Counted from the stretch's first letter, positions 1 through 8,680 are shown. The stretch: 64,000 nucleotides of DNA from Tissierella creatinophila DSM 6911 (GCF_001940565.1 NZ_LTDM01000001.1:40120-104119); one strand, 5' to 3'. The notes: generated by a model from the sequence alone, not told the origin. Numbers and translations: made by a program.

Positions 1-2
1 GT

Positions 3-491
3 TTTAAAATAGAGGGAAGGGTAAAGAGTGCCTATTATGTTGCAACTATTATTAGAGCTTATAGAATAGCACTAGATGAATATCTCAAAGACCCCAAAAA
101 CTATATTTATAATCCTCAGTGGCTAGATGAACTTAAAAAAGTTAGTCATAGAGACTTTACTACTGGATTTTATTTAGGTAAAACTGATAAAGATTCCCAA
201 GTTTATTCTAGTAGCTCTTATGTAAGAGGTTTTGATTTTGTAGGTAGGGTATTAGATTATGACCCATCTAGTGGTATAGCTACTATAGAACAGAGAAATA
301 GAATCTTTGTAGGAGATGAAATAGAAGTATTTGGACCCAATAAAGAATATTTTACTCAAAGGGTTGAAAAGATGTGGAATGACAAAGGCGAGGAAATAGA
401 AGTTGCTCCACATGCTCAGCAAATAATAAGTATAAAACTTAAAAAAGATATTGAAAAATACTATTTAATTAGAAAAAGGAAAGAGGACTGA
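3..491 (+). CDS. U32-family peptidase-like protein, C-terminal part (truncated by window edge)
   Basis: The reading frame is open from base 3 to a TGA at 489-491. The visible 162 residues start with [14 protein letters not shown] and contain [18 protein letters not shown] and a [10 protein letters not shown] segment, which are typical of the C-terminal third of the long U32 family (YrrO/TrhP2, E. coli TrhP/YegQ). These proteins are linked to prephenate-dependent tRNA U34 hydroxylation and, despite the name, are probably not proteases here. The next gene is udk, only 5 nt away, the same order as yrrO-udk in Bacillus, so co-transcription is likely. The catalytic domain lies outside the window, so the exact subfamily is inferred from synteny plus this C-terminus. 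Confidence 0.85.
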   Translation, partial: FKIEGRVKSAYYVATIIRAYRIALDEYLKDPKNYIYNPQWLDELKKVSHRDFTTGFYLGKTDKDSQVYSSSSYVRGFDFVGRVLDYDPSSGIATIEQRNRIFVGDEIEVFGPNKEYFTQRVEKMWNDKGEEIEVAPHAQQIISIKLKKDIEKYYLIRKRKED

Positions 492-496
492 TAATA

Positions 497-1123
497 TTGC
501 ATTCACCTATTTTAATTGGAATTACGGGAGGGACAGGCTCTGGAAAATCTACTGTATCTAAGGAAATATTTAAAACAATTCCTCAAAATGATATAGTAAT
601 AATAGAACAAGATTCCTATTACAAAGATCAAAGCAATTTATCATATGAAGAGAGAATAAAAACTAATTATGATCATCCTTCAGCTTTTGATAATGTATTA
701 TTAGTAGAACATTTAAAAAAGTTAACTTCTGGTCAGCCTATAGAAAAGCCTATATACGATTTTGAGCAACATAATAGAAAAAAAGAAACCATTAAAGTAG
801 AACCTAAAAAGATAATTATATTGGAAGGGATTTTAATTCTATTTGAAAAAGAAATTAGAGATCTTTTGGATATAAAGGTGTTTGTAGATACTGATTCAGA
901 TGTAAGAGTTATTAGGCGAATACTTAGGGATATAAAGGAAAGAGGCAGAACTCTAGATTCTGTAATACTTCAATATATGGAGACAGTTAGACCAGCTCAT
1001 CTACAATTTATAGATCCTAGCAAAAGATATGCTGATATAATTATACCAGAGGGTGGATACAATAAAGTTGCAATAGATTTAATAGTTCAAAAAATAAAAT
1101 CTATACTCTATGAAAATAAATAA
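497..1123 (+). CDS. udk: Uridine kinase
   Basis: Cytoplasmic kinase that phosphorylates uridine and cytidine to UMP and CMP in pyrimidine salvage. The 208-residue protein is the usual family length. The Walker A motif GGTGSGKS is at residues 11-18, followed by the EQDSYYKDQ and NYDHPSAFD segments that line the nucleoside pocket, and by [12 protein letters not shown] near residue 135. The start is a TTG preceded by an AAAGGAAAGAGGA purine run; no in-frame ATG gives a complete P-loop. It follows the U32 gene by 5 nt. The gap after it holds a terminator-like hairpin (1138-1180). Confidence 0.95.
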   Translation: MHSPILIGITGGTGSGKSTVSKEIFKTIPQNDIVIIEQDSYYKDQSNLSYEERIKTNYDHPSAFDNVLLVEHLKKLTSGQPIEKPIYDFEQHNRKKETIKVEPKKIIILEGILILFEKEIRDLLDIKVFVDTDSDVRVIRRILRDIKERGRTLDSVILQYMETVRPAHLQFIDPSKRYADIIIPEGGYNKVAIDLIVQKIKSILYENK

Positions 1124-1131
1124 ATTTACAA

Positions 1132-1158
1132 GAATAACTCCTTATCCAGATGATAATA
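1132..1158 (+). promoter_or_regulatory. Possible forespore (sigma-F/G-type) promoter for the PBP gene
   Basis: GAATA (1132-1136), 15 nt, then GATAATA (1152-1158) resembles the forespore consensus GYATA-N15-CATAMTA. The same arrangement (GCATA-N15-GATACTA) occurs before dacF at 32388. Transcription would start around 1164, inside or after the hairpin loop. The Bacillus relative pbpI is a sporulation gene. The assignment is inferred from motif and spacing only. Confidence 0.35.
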
Positions 1159-1180
1159 ATATGGATAAGGAGGTTTTTTA
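1138..1180 (+). promoter_or_regulatory. Stem-loop masking the pbp Shine-Dalgarno, with terminator-like T run
   Basis: CTCCTTATCC (1138-1147) pairs perfectly with GGATAAGGAG (1163-1172) around a 15-nt loop, and the 3' arm carries the AAGGAGG used by the PBP gene starting at 1180. GTTTTTT follows immediately, so in read-through RNA from udk it could act as an intrinsic terminator, an SD mask, or both. Confidence 0.7.
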
Positions 1181-2814
1181 TGAAAAAAGAGGATAATAAT
1201 ATAAATAAAAAAAGAGTGATAGTATTTTTCATTTTCATAATTTTATCTTTTTTACTACTTAGTTTTAGATTATATTACTTACAAGTGTTGAAAGGTGATG
1301 AATTTACATCTAAAGCTTTAAATCAAAGAGGTAAAAAAATAGATTTAAACCCTAAAAGAGGTATAATCTTTGATAAAAACCTAATACCACTAACTAATAA
1401 TGAAAAGATACTTACATTGATAATCCCTAAGGATATATTAAAAAAGCCTTCTGTATATGATTATATAAAGACAAATACTAATTTAAATTCTAGTGAATTA
1501 AATGAAAAATTAAATAGCGAAGATACGCTTTTAAAGATTCCATTAAAAAACAATATAGATATGTCTTTTTTAAAAGAAAACGCATTTTTAGTAGATGTGA
1601 TAAATAGATACAATAGTGATGGATTATTATCTCATGTTATAGGATATATAAATGAACTAGATAATAAAGGAGAAAGTGGCATAGAAAAGGTTTATGATGA
1701 ATTTCTTAAAACCTATGAAAAAGATTCTTTTATAGTAGAATACGATAGAAAAATGCAAATGGTACTGGGCGGAACTTATAATGTAAATCATAATTATAAT
1801 CCTTATGATCCCTCGGGTGTAAAACTTACTATAGATTCAAATATACAAAGAGATATTGAAAGGATAATGGATGAAAATAAAATAAATGGTGGTATAGTGG
1901 TAACTGAGGTAGAATCTGGAGAAGTACTAGCCTTAGCTTCTAGACCAAACTTTAATCCTGAAAGAATAGAAGAATATTTTAATGATAAAGATATGGCACT
2001 TTATAATAAAACTATTCAAGGTAAATATCCCCCAGGATCTATTTTTAAAATAGTAGTGTTATTAGCTGCACTTGAAGAGAATCCTAGTATAATAGATAAA
2101 AACTTCTTTTGTGAAGGTTTTGAAGAAATAAACGGGCTTAAAATCAATTGTAATAACATACATGGATTACTATCACTAAAAGATGGATTTGCGAATTCCT
2201 GCAATAGCACATTTATGCAAATTGCAAAAGAAATAGGTGCAGAAAAAATAATTGAAATGTCTAAACGTCTTGGTTTTGGATCCAAAATAAATATTGGTTT
2301 AATGGAAGAGGTAGAGGGAAACTTACCTGAAACTGATGAATTATATGGAGCAGCTATTGGAAATATAGCTATAGGTCAAGGAAGTTTAGAAGTAACTCCT
2401 CTTCAGGTTGCAAATCTTCTAACCACTGTAGCAAATGGTGGAATAAATAAAAAACTTACATTAGTAAAGGGAATTACCAATTCAGAAGGTAAAATAATTA
2501 AAGAATATTTTAAAGAAGATGACAAAAGACTCATTTCGTATAACGATGCAAATATAGTAAAAGAAATGTTAATAGAAGTAGTAAAATCTGGTACAGGTAA
2601 ATCTATGGATTTGAAATTTTTAGGAGGAGCCGGTGGAAAAACTGGATCTTCTCAGGCTACCTATAATGGAGAAGAAACTGTTCATGGATGGTTTAGTGGA
2701 TTTTATCCTGAAAACAATCCTAAATATGTAGTTACCATTTTAATTGAAAATGCATCCAGAGGCTCTGTAGATGCCTTGCCAATATTTAAAGAAATAATAA
2801 AAAAATTGAAGTAG
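1180..2814 (+). CDS. Class B penicillin-binding protein (monofunctional transpeptidase, PbpI-like)
   Basis: Membrane-anchored D,D-transpeptidase that cross-links peptidoglycan outside the membrane. One N-terminal transmembrane segment (about residues 10-35) is followed by a dimerisation-type region containing PKRGIIFDKN and then the transpeptidase domain. The catalytic motifs are S287-x-x-K (SIFK), S340-C-N342 and K487-T-G489. At 544 residues it lacks the long C-terminal PASTA extension of PBP2x/SpoVD. An upstream in-frame ATG at 1150 exists, but ATG 1180 sits correctly behind AAGGAGG. The order udk-pbp matches udk-(greA)-yrrR(pbpI) in Bacillus, where pbpI is expressed in sporulation. The gene's SD is locked in a hairpin. 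Confidence 0.9.
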   Translation: MKKEDNNINKKRVIVFFIFIILSFLLLSFRLYYLQVLKGDEFTSKALNQRGKKIDLNPKRGIIFDKNLIPLTNNEKILTLIIPKDILKKPSVYDYIKTNTNLNSSELNEKLNSEDTLLKIPLKNNIDMSFLKENAFLVDVINRYNSDGLLSHVIGYINELDNKGESGIEKVYDEFLKTYEKDSFIVEYDRKMQMVLGGTYNVNHNYNPYDPSGVKLTIDSNIQRDIERIMDENKINGGIVVTEVESGEVLALASRPNFNPERIEEYFNDKDMALYNKTIQGKYPPGSIFKIVVLLAALEENPSIIDKNFFCEGFEEINGLKINCNNIHGLLSLKDGFANSCNSTFMQIAKEIGAEKIIEMSKRLGFGSKINIGLMEEVEGNLPETDELYGAAIGNIAIGQGSLEVTPLQVANLLTTVANGGINKKLTLVKGITNSEGKIIKEYFKEDDKRLISYNDANIVKEMLIEVVKSGTGKSMDLKFLGGAGGKTGSSQATYNGEETVHGWFSGFYPENNPKYVVTILIENASRGSVDALPIFKEIIKKLK

Positions 2815-2822
2815 ACTAGCAA

Positions 2823-2864
2823 CATCTCCTCCTATGAATCATATATATATCATTGGAGGAGATG
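2823..2864 (+). promoter_or_regulatory. Stem-loop masking the sigK Shine-Dalgarno
   Basis: CATCTCCTCC (2823-2832) is perfectly complementary to GGAGGAGATG (2855-2864), which is the sigK SD. A further ATGA/TCAT pairing (2834-2837 with 2850-2853) lies inside after one mismatch. No T run follows, so it is not an intrinsic terminator. The loop contains CATATATA (2840-2847), a passable sigma-E -10, though no good -35 is seen. Confidence 0.7.
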
Positions 2865-2867
2865 AAA

Positions 2868-3566
2868 ATGGAAAATACTTTATATCTTATTTTAAGTGTT
2901 ATTTTTAGGCCATTTATAGTTCTTTGTGGCTATATGATAAACTCTAATGCCTTTCCTAAACCTTTAAATCGTGAAGAAGAACAAAGATATTTGCAATTAC
3001 ATAGTAAAGGAGATAAAGCTGCTAAAGACATACTTGTTGAAAGAAATTTAAGACTCGTAGCCCATATGGTAAAAAAGTATCATAATACAGGAAGAGATGT
3101 AGAAGACTTGATATCCATAGGAACTATCGGACTTATAAAAGGAATAGATACTTTTAAAGCTGATAAAGGAGCAAGACTTGCAACATATGCTGCTAGATGT
3201 ATTGATAATGAAATACTTATGAGTATAAGACAAAACAAAAAAACACAGATGGAAGTTTCACTTCATGATCCAGTAGGTTCAGATAAAGAAGGTAATGAAA
3301 TCAATCTATTAGATATTCTTGGTACAGATCCTGATGAAGTAATAGATAAGGTGGATTTAAAATTCGAAACTAAAAAGCTATATAACTGTATGGATGAAAT
3401 ATTAGGTAAAAGGGAAAAGATTATTGTACAACTTAGATATGGTCTTATAGATGGTGACTATAAGACACAAAGAGAAATAGCAGAGATTTTAAAAATTTCA
3501 AGATCTTATGTATCTAGAATAGAATCCCGTGCACTAAATAAATTATCTCGTGCAATGGAAAAATAA
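2868..3566 (+). CDS. sigK: RNA polymerase sporulation sigma factor SigK (pro-sigma-K)
   Basis: Late mother-cell sigma factor directing coat, cortex and mother-cell lysis genes. The protein (about 232 residues) has a hydrophobic pro-sequence (residues 1-22), then NAFPKPLNREEE, the region 2 core NLRLVAHMVKKY...DLISIGTIGLIKGIDTF, YAARCIDNEILM (region 2.4), SLHDPVGSDKEGNEI and a region 4 helix-turn-helix TQREIAEILKISRSYVSRIESRAL. Conservation is continuous, so the gene is not split by a skin-type prophage. ATG 2868 has GGAGGAG at good distance; ATG 2862 overlaps the SD. The pro-sequence implies processing by a SpoIVFB-type protease, which is not in this window. It follows pbp by 53 nt with no terminator, and its SD is hairpin-masked. 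Confidence 0.95.
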   Translation: MENTLYLILSVIFRPFIVLCGYMINSNAFPKPLNREEEQRYLQLHSKGDKAAKDILVERNLRLVAHMVKKYHNTGRDVEDLISIGTIGLIKGIDTFKADKGARLATYAARCIDNEILMSIRQNKKTQMEVSLHDPVGSDKEGNEINLLDILGTDPDEVIDKVDLKFETKKLYNCMDEILGKREKIIVQLRYGLIDGDYKTQREIAEILKISRSYVSRIESRALNKLSRAMEK

Positions 3567-3604
3567 AAAGTTTGCTTTCTTTAAACAAGGAAAGCAAACT
3601 TTTT
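3565..3604. terminator. Bidirectional intrinsic terminator between sigK and the lipoprotein gene
   Basis: A 15-bp perfect stem (AAAAAGTTTGCTTTC at 3565-3579 with its complement at 3590-3604) has A-runs on one side and T-runs on the other. It serves two converging genes. Confidence 0.9.
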
Positions 3605-3607
3605 ATT

Positions 3608-4348
3608 TTACTTCATACTATTAGGTGTTATCCTTCTAATTAAATCTTTTACTTCTTGGGCAAAGTTATCTACAATATTTCCATTTCCTATATTAGTAGT
3701 CATAGTATTTATTCTAGTAACTAAATTAGGATCAGTAGTTATTGATATTTTATCTATTGATTTGTCTTCATTTTTTACTATTTTTTCAATCTTTTGTCTT
3801 AAATCATTTGTCATAGTTCCTTGAGTATTTCCTCGAAGGTTTACCCCAACAACAGCCTCATTTTCTGTTATTAGTACACTTGCTTTATTTACTTCATTAA
3901 GATCTGCGATCTTTTTAGCTATTTTACTAGCATCTTTGTTCATACTGCTAATATCACTTAAATTAGTTGTATTTTGTGTATTAACATTATTTGGTCTAGT
4001 CATTCCATTATTGATATTAGTATCTAAACCATTTCTTAACCCATTATTTAGACCCATATCGACATTATCGTTTAGGGGATTGTTTAGTCCTATTTTATCC
4101 CTATTATTTATGTCAACATTCTCTCTTACATCAATGGATTCATTTATACCCATGTTGTTTCTGGTGTTATCCCTTACAGTATCTGTACCTGTTAGATTCC
4201 TATCTGTGTTCCACCTATTGTCTCTAGTTTGAGTAGAAAGGTTTCTATTAGTGTTACGACTTACCTTTGGATTTTTTGTGGTACATGCTGCAGATGTAAA
4301 CATTAAACCTAAACTTAAAGCTAAAACAAATATTTTATTTTTTTTCAA
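3608..4348 (-). CDS. YhcN/YlaJ-family sporulation lipoprotein
   Basis: Predicted lipoprotein. A short positively charged N-terminus and hydrophobic segment end in a lipobox (TSAAC) with the acylated Cys at about residue 22. Residues 25-125 are low-complexity and rich in Asn, Asp and Arg. The C-terminal 120 residues (DISSMNKDASKIAKKIADLNEVNKASVLITENEAVVGVNL...) are the YhcN/YlaJ domain found in spore-associated lipoproteins. A GTG at 4357 lies inside the SD (AGGAGG), so the TTG at 4346-4348, eight bases after it, is the better start. YhcN of Bacillus is a forespore inner-membrane protein; a role in spores or germination is inferred. It converges with sigK. Confidence 0.85.
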   Translation of the reverse strand: MKKNKIFVLALSLGLMFTSAACTTKNPKVSRNTNRNLSTQTRDNRWNTDRNLTGTDTVRDNTRNNMGINESIDVRENVDINNRDKIGLNNPLNDNVDMGLNNGLRNGLDTNINNGMTRPNNVNTQNTTNLSDISSMNKDASKIAKKIADLNEVNKASVLITENEAVVGVNLRGNTQGTMTNDLRQKIEKIVKNEDKSIDKISITTDPNLVTRINTMTTNIGNGNIVDNFAQEVKDLIRRITPNSMK

Positions 4349-4664
4349 ATCTTCCACCTCCTATTAAATAGTCTTACACTTTATTAAAATAAAACACGAG
4401 TTATTTTTTAATAATTATGTATAAACTATCCAATATATATCTAAAAAAATCTTATCATAAATGATATACTAAAAATAAAATGTAATTTCATAATTATGAT
4501 GTATAATATATTATAAGATAAAAAATTTACTAATAAACTACTTACGATTATAAAAAAATTTCAATTAACTTAGTAAAATTTAAAATATAAGAAGGAATTT
4601 TAAGACTTATGTAGAACTCTATATTATAGAAGTATAAATAAAGAAATAGAAAAAGGGAGATTAA
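4349..4664. other. Divergent intergenic region between lipoprotein gene and pil operon
   Basis: This 316-base, very AT-rich spacer separates two divergent transcription units. On the right it contains the sigma-H-like block described separately (4591-4640). At 4444-4466 there is a near-palindromic stretch centred on TTATCATAAATGATA that recurs almost unchanged at 37562-37584. I find no ORF, RNA gene or clear minus-strand promoter in the remainder. Confidence 0.6.
4591..4640 (+). promoter_or_regulatory. Sigma-H-like promoter of the pil operon, shared block with spo0A
   Basis: GAAGGAATTT (4591-4600) and ATGTAGAA (4609-4616) are at the spacing of a sigma-H promoter (RnAGGAWWW, RnnGAAT). The whole block, including a distal AGAAGTATAAAT, closely matches the block upstream of spo0A (28781-28830). 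TGTAGAA is also one base from the Spo0A box TGTCGAA, so direct Spo0A control is the alternative reading. Confidence 0.55.
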
Positions 4665-6344
4665 ATGCTAAAAAGAAATTTAAAATTTGGAGAATTGCTT
4701 TTAAACTCTGGAAAAATAAAAAAAGAAGAACTAGAAATGGCTCTTATTGAACAAAAAAATACTAATAAAAAACTAGGGGAGATTTTTGTGGAAAAAGGTA
4801 TATTAACAAACACCGATATAATAAATATACTCTCTACACAATTAGGATTTCGTAAAGTAGATGTAAGAAAATATCCTATAAATATAAAAGCAGTACACAT
4901 GATACCGGGTTCTATGGCAAGAAAGTACAAATTAATTCCTATTGATAAAATAGAAGGAAAATTGATAGTTGCTATGTCAGATCCATTAAATTTTTATGCA
5001 AGAGATGATATAAAGCTTTTTACGAAGATGGATTTAGAGATAGTAATATCTTTAGAAGATGAAACTATGAGTATAATAGATAAATACTTTAGCAACGAAT
5101 CTTCAAAGAAAATATTAGAAGAATTTGAAGAATATGAAGCTGTAGATGAAAGATTAGAAGAGGAGTTACTAGAGGAAGCAGAAGTAGCATCAGCTCCTAT
5201 AGTTAGACTCTTAAACTCTATAATAGAACAAGCGGTAAGAAATAAAGCTTCTGATATACACATAGAACCTTTCTCAGACTATGTAAGAGTAAGAATAAGA
5301 GTTGATGGTGACTTAACAGAGATAATGACACTTTCTAAAAACAATCTCTCACCTATAATTACAAGAATAAAAATAATTGGCAAGATGAATATAGCTGAAA
5401 AAAGAATTCCACAAGATGGTAGAATAGATATAAATATATTTGATAGAGATATAGATATGAGAATATCAATACTTCCAACTGTATATGGAGAAAAAACAGT
5501 TATAAGATTACTAGATAAATCAGGATTTAATTATTCAAAAGAGGCACTAGGACTAAGTGAAAATAATTTAAAAAACTTTAACGATATATTATCCAAACCT
5601 TATGGTATAATACTTGTTACAGGTCCCACTGGAAGCGGAAAAACTACTACTTTATATAGTATATTAAAAGAGTTTAATAAGATAGACAAAAACATAATAA
5701 CAGTAGAAGACCCAGTGGAGTATAAATTAGATGGAGTAAATCAAGTTCAAGTAAATACGAAAACAGGGATGAACTTTGCATCAGGACTTCGCTCTATACT
5801 AAGACAAGATCCTGATATAATTATGATAGGCGAGATAAGAGATGTAGAAACTGCAGAGATAGCTGTAAGAGCCTCTATAACAGGTCACCTTGTTATTTCA
5901 ACTCTTCACACCAATGATAGTCCATCTACAGTTGCAAGACTTATAGATATGGGCATAGAACACTATTTGATTTCATCTTCTATTATAGGGATAATATCTC
6001 AAAGACTATTAAAAGTTCTTTGTAATAATTGTAAAACTTCTTATAAAGCAAGTAATGAAGAAAAAGAAATCTTAGGAGTAAGCTCTTGGGATGATTTAAT
6101 CTTATATAAGCCAAATGGGTGTAATTCATGTAATGGAGGCTATAAAGGAAGAAAAGCTATACACGAGATAATGGTAATGGAAGACAATATAAAAAGAAAA
6201 ATCAAACAAGATATTGATATAGAGATTATAAGAGATCAAGCTTTAAAAAACGGTATGAATACTCTGTTTAAGGAAGCAAGAGAATTAGTATTAAATGGAG
6301 ATACTTCTATATCGGAAGTTTTAAAGATAGGAATTACAGACTAG
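4665..6344 (+). CDS. pilB: Type IV pilus assembly ATPase PilB (GspE family)
   Basis: Cytoplasmic hexameric extension motor that powers pilus polymerisation. The 559-residue protein has an N-terminal MshEN/GspE-N domain (about 1-145), an acidic linker (EEFEEYEAVDERLEEELLEEAEVA) and the secretion ATPase core. Walker A GPTGSGKT is at 320-327, an Asp box IITVEDPVEY and a Walker B IIMIGEIRD follow, and a zinc-binding tetracysteine is at C453, C456, C486 and C489, as usual for assembly rather than retraction ATPases. The start is ATG behind AAAAAGGGAGA. It is the first gene of a long pil operon that follows a sigma-H-like promoter. Confidence 0.93.
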   Translation: MLKRNLKFGELLLNSGKIKKEELEMALIEQKNTNKKLGEIFVEKGILTNTDIINILSTQLGFRKVDVRKYPINIKAVHMIPGSMARKYKLIPIDKIEGKLIVAMSDPLNFYARDDIKLFTKMDLEIVISLEDETMSIIDKYFSNESSKKILEEFEEYEAVDERLEEELLEEAEVASAPIVRLLNSIIEQAVRNKASDIHIEPFSDYVRVRIRVDGDLTEIMTLSKNNLSPIITRIKIIGKMNIAEKRIPQDGRIDINIFDRDIDMRISILPTVYGEKTVIRLLDKSGFNYSKEALGLSENNLKNFNDILSKPYGIILVTGPTGSGKTTTLYSILKEFNKIDKNIITVEDPVEYKLDGVNQVQVNTKTGMNFASGLRSILRQDPDIIMIGEIRDVETAEIAVRASITGHLVISTLHTNDSPSTVARLIDMGIEHYLISSSIIGIISQRLLKVLCNNCKTSYKASNEEKEILGVSSWDDLILYKPNGCNSCNGGYKGRKAIHEIMVMEDNIKRKIKQDIDIEIIRDQALKNGMNTLFKEARELVLNGDTSISEVLKIGITD

Positions 6345-6359
6345 TAGGAGGAAGATGAA

Positions 6360-7412
6360 ATGAATTTAATAGAACTTTTAAATTTAGGAATAGAAAAAAA
6401 TGCTTCAGACATTCATATAACAGTTGGTATGCCTCCTATTCTTAGAATAAATGGTGAATTAATTGCATTAGAAAAACCAGTGCTTATGCCTGATGACACT
6501 AAAAAATTAGTTTTTGAAGTTTTAACAGAAAAGATGATTGTAAACTTAGAAAAAAGTGGAGAAATAGACAGATCCTTTTCTTCTAAAGGTATAGGAAGGT
6601 ATCGAATAAATGCTTTTAAACAAAGAGGAAGTTTTGGAATGGTCTTAAGGATAATCCCTCTTAGAATTCCTTCTATGGATGATTTAAAACTTCCAGCGGC
6701 TATAAGAGAACTCTCCTCTTTAAGAAGGGGACTTCTTCTTGTAACAGGCCCAACAGGTAGTGGTAAATCTACTACTCTTGCATCTCTAATTGATAAAATA
6801 AACCATGAGAGAAGCTGTCATATTCTAACACTAGAAGACCCTATAGAATACCTTCATAAGCACAATAAGTCTATAGTAAATCAAAGAGAAATAGGAAGTG
6901 ACTCTACAAGTTTTACTTCCGCGCTAAGGTCTTCGCTAAGACAAGACCCTGATGTTATATTAGTAGGAGAAATGAGGGATTTAGAAACCATATCTATAGC
7001 TTTAACGGCAGCTGAAACAGGTCACCTTGTTCTTTCAACCCTTCATACATCAGGAGCTGCTAAAACAATAGATAGAATAATAGATGTATTTCCACCTCAC
7101 CAACAGCAACAGATAAGAGTTCAACTTTCATCTGTACTTCAAGGGGTTATATCCCAACAATTACTTCCAACTAAGAAAAATGATGGAAGAATTGCAGCTT
7201 TTGAAATAATGATGATCACATCAGCTATTAGAAATTTAATAAGAGAAGATAAAATCCATCAAATAGATACAGCTATACAAACAGGGGCAAGCTTTGGAAT
7301 GATGACTATGGATACAAGTATTTTAAATCTATATAAAAATGGATTTATAGATAAAAATACTGCTATAAAGCAGGCAATAAATGAAAGTCATATAAAAAAA
7401 TATATTATATAA
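6360..7412 (+). CDS. pilT: Type IV pilus retraction ATPase PilT
   Basis: Hexameric motor that depolymerises pili, driving twitching and DNA uptake in other bacteria. At 350 residues it has the normal PilT length and lacks the PilB tetracysteine. Walker A GPTGSGKS is at residues 130-137, with TLEDPIEYLH (Asp box), VILVGEMRD (Walker B), HTSGAAKTIDRIIDVFPP and the PilT-specific AIRNLIREDKIHQ near residue 305. It starts 16 nt after pilB behind TAGGAGGAAG. Its presence implies retractable pili, not only a pseudopilus. Confidence 0.93.
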   Translation: MNLIELLNLGIEKNASDIHITVGMPPILRINGELIALEKPVLMPDDTKKLVFEVLTEKMIVNLEKSGEIDRSFSSKGIGRYRINAFKQRGSFGMVLRIIPLRIPSMDDLKLPAAIRELSSLRRGLLLVTGPTGSGKSTTLASLIDKINHERSCHILTLEDPIEYLHKHNKSIVNQREIGSDSTSFTSALRSSLRQDPDVILVGEMRDLETISIALTAAETGHLVLSTLHTSGAAKTIDRIIDVFPPHQQQQIRVQLSSVLQGVISQQLLPTKKNDGRIAAFEIMMITSAIRNLIREDKIHQIDTAIQTGASFGMMTMDTSILNLYKNGFIDKNTAIKQAINESHIKKYII

Positions 7413-7424
7413 GAGGGGAATATT

Positions 7425-8624
7425 ATGATATATAAATATAAAGCGATAAATGGAAATGGAGAAATAGTAGAAGGTTTTTTCGAATCATCAAGTGAATCAG
7501 AAGTAATAAATATGCTTAAAAATGAAGAATATATGCCGATATCAGTAGAAAAGGATATAGAAAAATCTGCTAAAATAGAAATACGCACTAGTAAAGTAAA
7601 GAAAAAAGATCTAGCTATATTTTGTAGACAGTTTTATACTATGGTAGATGCGGGTATATCTATTATAAGGTGCTTAGATATACTATCAGTTCAAACTGAA
7701 AATAAAACTTTAAAAAAATCCTTAGAATCCATATATATAGATTTACAAAAGGGAATAACTCTTTCAGGGGCTATGAAAAGACATGAAAAGACTTTTCCAC
7801 CTATACTAATAAATATGATAGAAGCAGGAGAGGTAAGTGGAAATCTAGACAATATACTAGAGCGAATGGCAGTGCACTTTGAAAAGGAAAATAAATTGGA
7901 AAGCAAGATAAAATCTGCACTTATATATCCAGTAGTTTTAATCGTTGTTTCAATAGCGGTAGTTATATTTATGCTAGTAGGAGTTATGCCTACATTTATA
8001 GAGATGTTTGAAAACAGTGGGGCAGAACTTCCATCTATTACTCTTTTATTGCTAAATTCAAGTAAGTTTTTACAAAGGTATTGGTACCTAATCTTTGGAG
8101 GAATAGCAGCTTTAAGTTTTTTATTTATATACTATAAGAGTACAAAAGAAGGTAAAAAAGCACTAGCACTTTTAAAGATAAAAACACCTTTTATTAAGAT
8201 TACAAATCAAAAGATAATCACATCAAGGTTTACCAGAACTCTTTCAACTCTTATGAGTTCAGGTATACCACTACTTGAAGCTCTGGAAATAGTGGGGAAC
8301 ATAGTAAACAATGCAGTTATAAAAGAAAGATTGCAGGATGGAATGGAAGGAATAAAAAAAGGAGTATCGCTTTCTAAAACTATAAGAGATATGGAAGTAT
8401 TTCCACCTATGGTCTATTCAATGGTAAATATAGGAGAAGAATCAGGTTCACTAGATAATATACTAATAAAAACAGCAGACTTCTACGATGAAGAAGTAGA
8501 ACTATCACTTCAAAAGATGACAACTCTAATAGAACCAGTACTATTAATAGCCATGTCGGTAGTAATAGGTTTTATAGTTATAGCAATGGCACTACCTATG
8601 TTTGATCTCGTAAACACAATTTAA
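7425..8624 (+). CDS. pilC: Type IV pilus inner-membrane platform protein PilC
   Basis: Polytopic membrane protein that couples the PilB/PilT motors to pilin insertion. The 399-residue protein has an N-terminal small domain (about 1-60) and two tandem T2SSF repeats, recognised by AIFCRQFYTMVDAGISIIRCL and SRFTRTLSTLMSSGIPLLEALE. Three membrane segments are visible near residues 170-190, 215-235 and 370-395. It lies 12 nt downstream of pilT with an AGAGGGGAAT ribosome site. Length and repeat layout are those of GspF/PilC. Confidence 0.93.
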   Translation: MIYKYKAINGNGEIVEGFFESSSESEVINMLKNEEYMPISVEKDIEKSAKIEIRTSKVKKKDLAIFCRQFYTMVDAGISIIRCLDILSVQTENKTLKKSLESIYIDLQKGITLSGAMKRHEKTFPPILINMIEAGEVSGNLDNILERMAVHFEKENKLESKIKSALIYPVVLIVVSIAVVIFMLVGVMPTFIEMFENSGAELPSITLLLLNSSKFLQRYWYLIFGGIAALSFLFIYYKSTKEGKKALALLKIKTPFIKITNQKIITSRFTRTLSTLMSSGIPLLEALEIVGNIVNNAVIKERLQDGMEGIKKGVSLSKTIRDMEVFPPMVYSMVNIGEESGSLDNILIKTADFYDEEVELSLQKMTTLIEPVLLIAMSVVIGFIVIAMALPMFDLVNTI

Positions 8625-8680
8625 TCGTTATTAATGCTTTAAAAGTATTTAATATAAAACAAATTTAAGGGGGAATAAAA

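Noticed and set aside
2868..3566. Possible skin-type interruption of sigK
   Set aside because: Regions 2 and 4 are continuous in one frame with no recombinase gene nearby.
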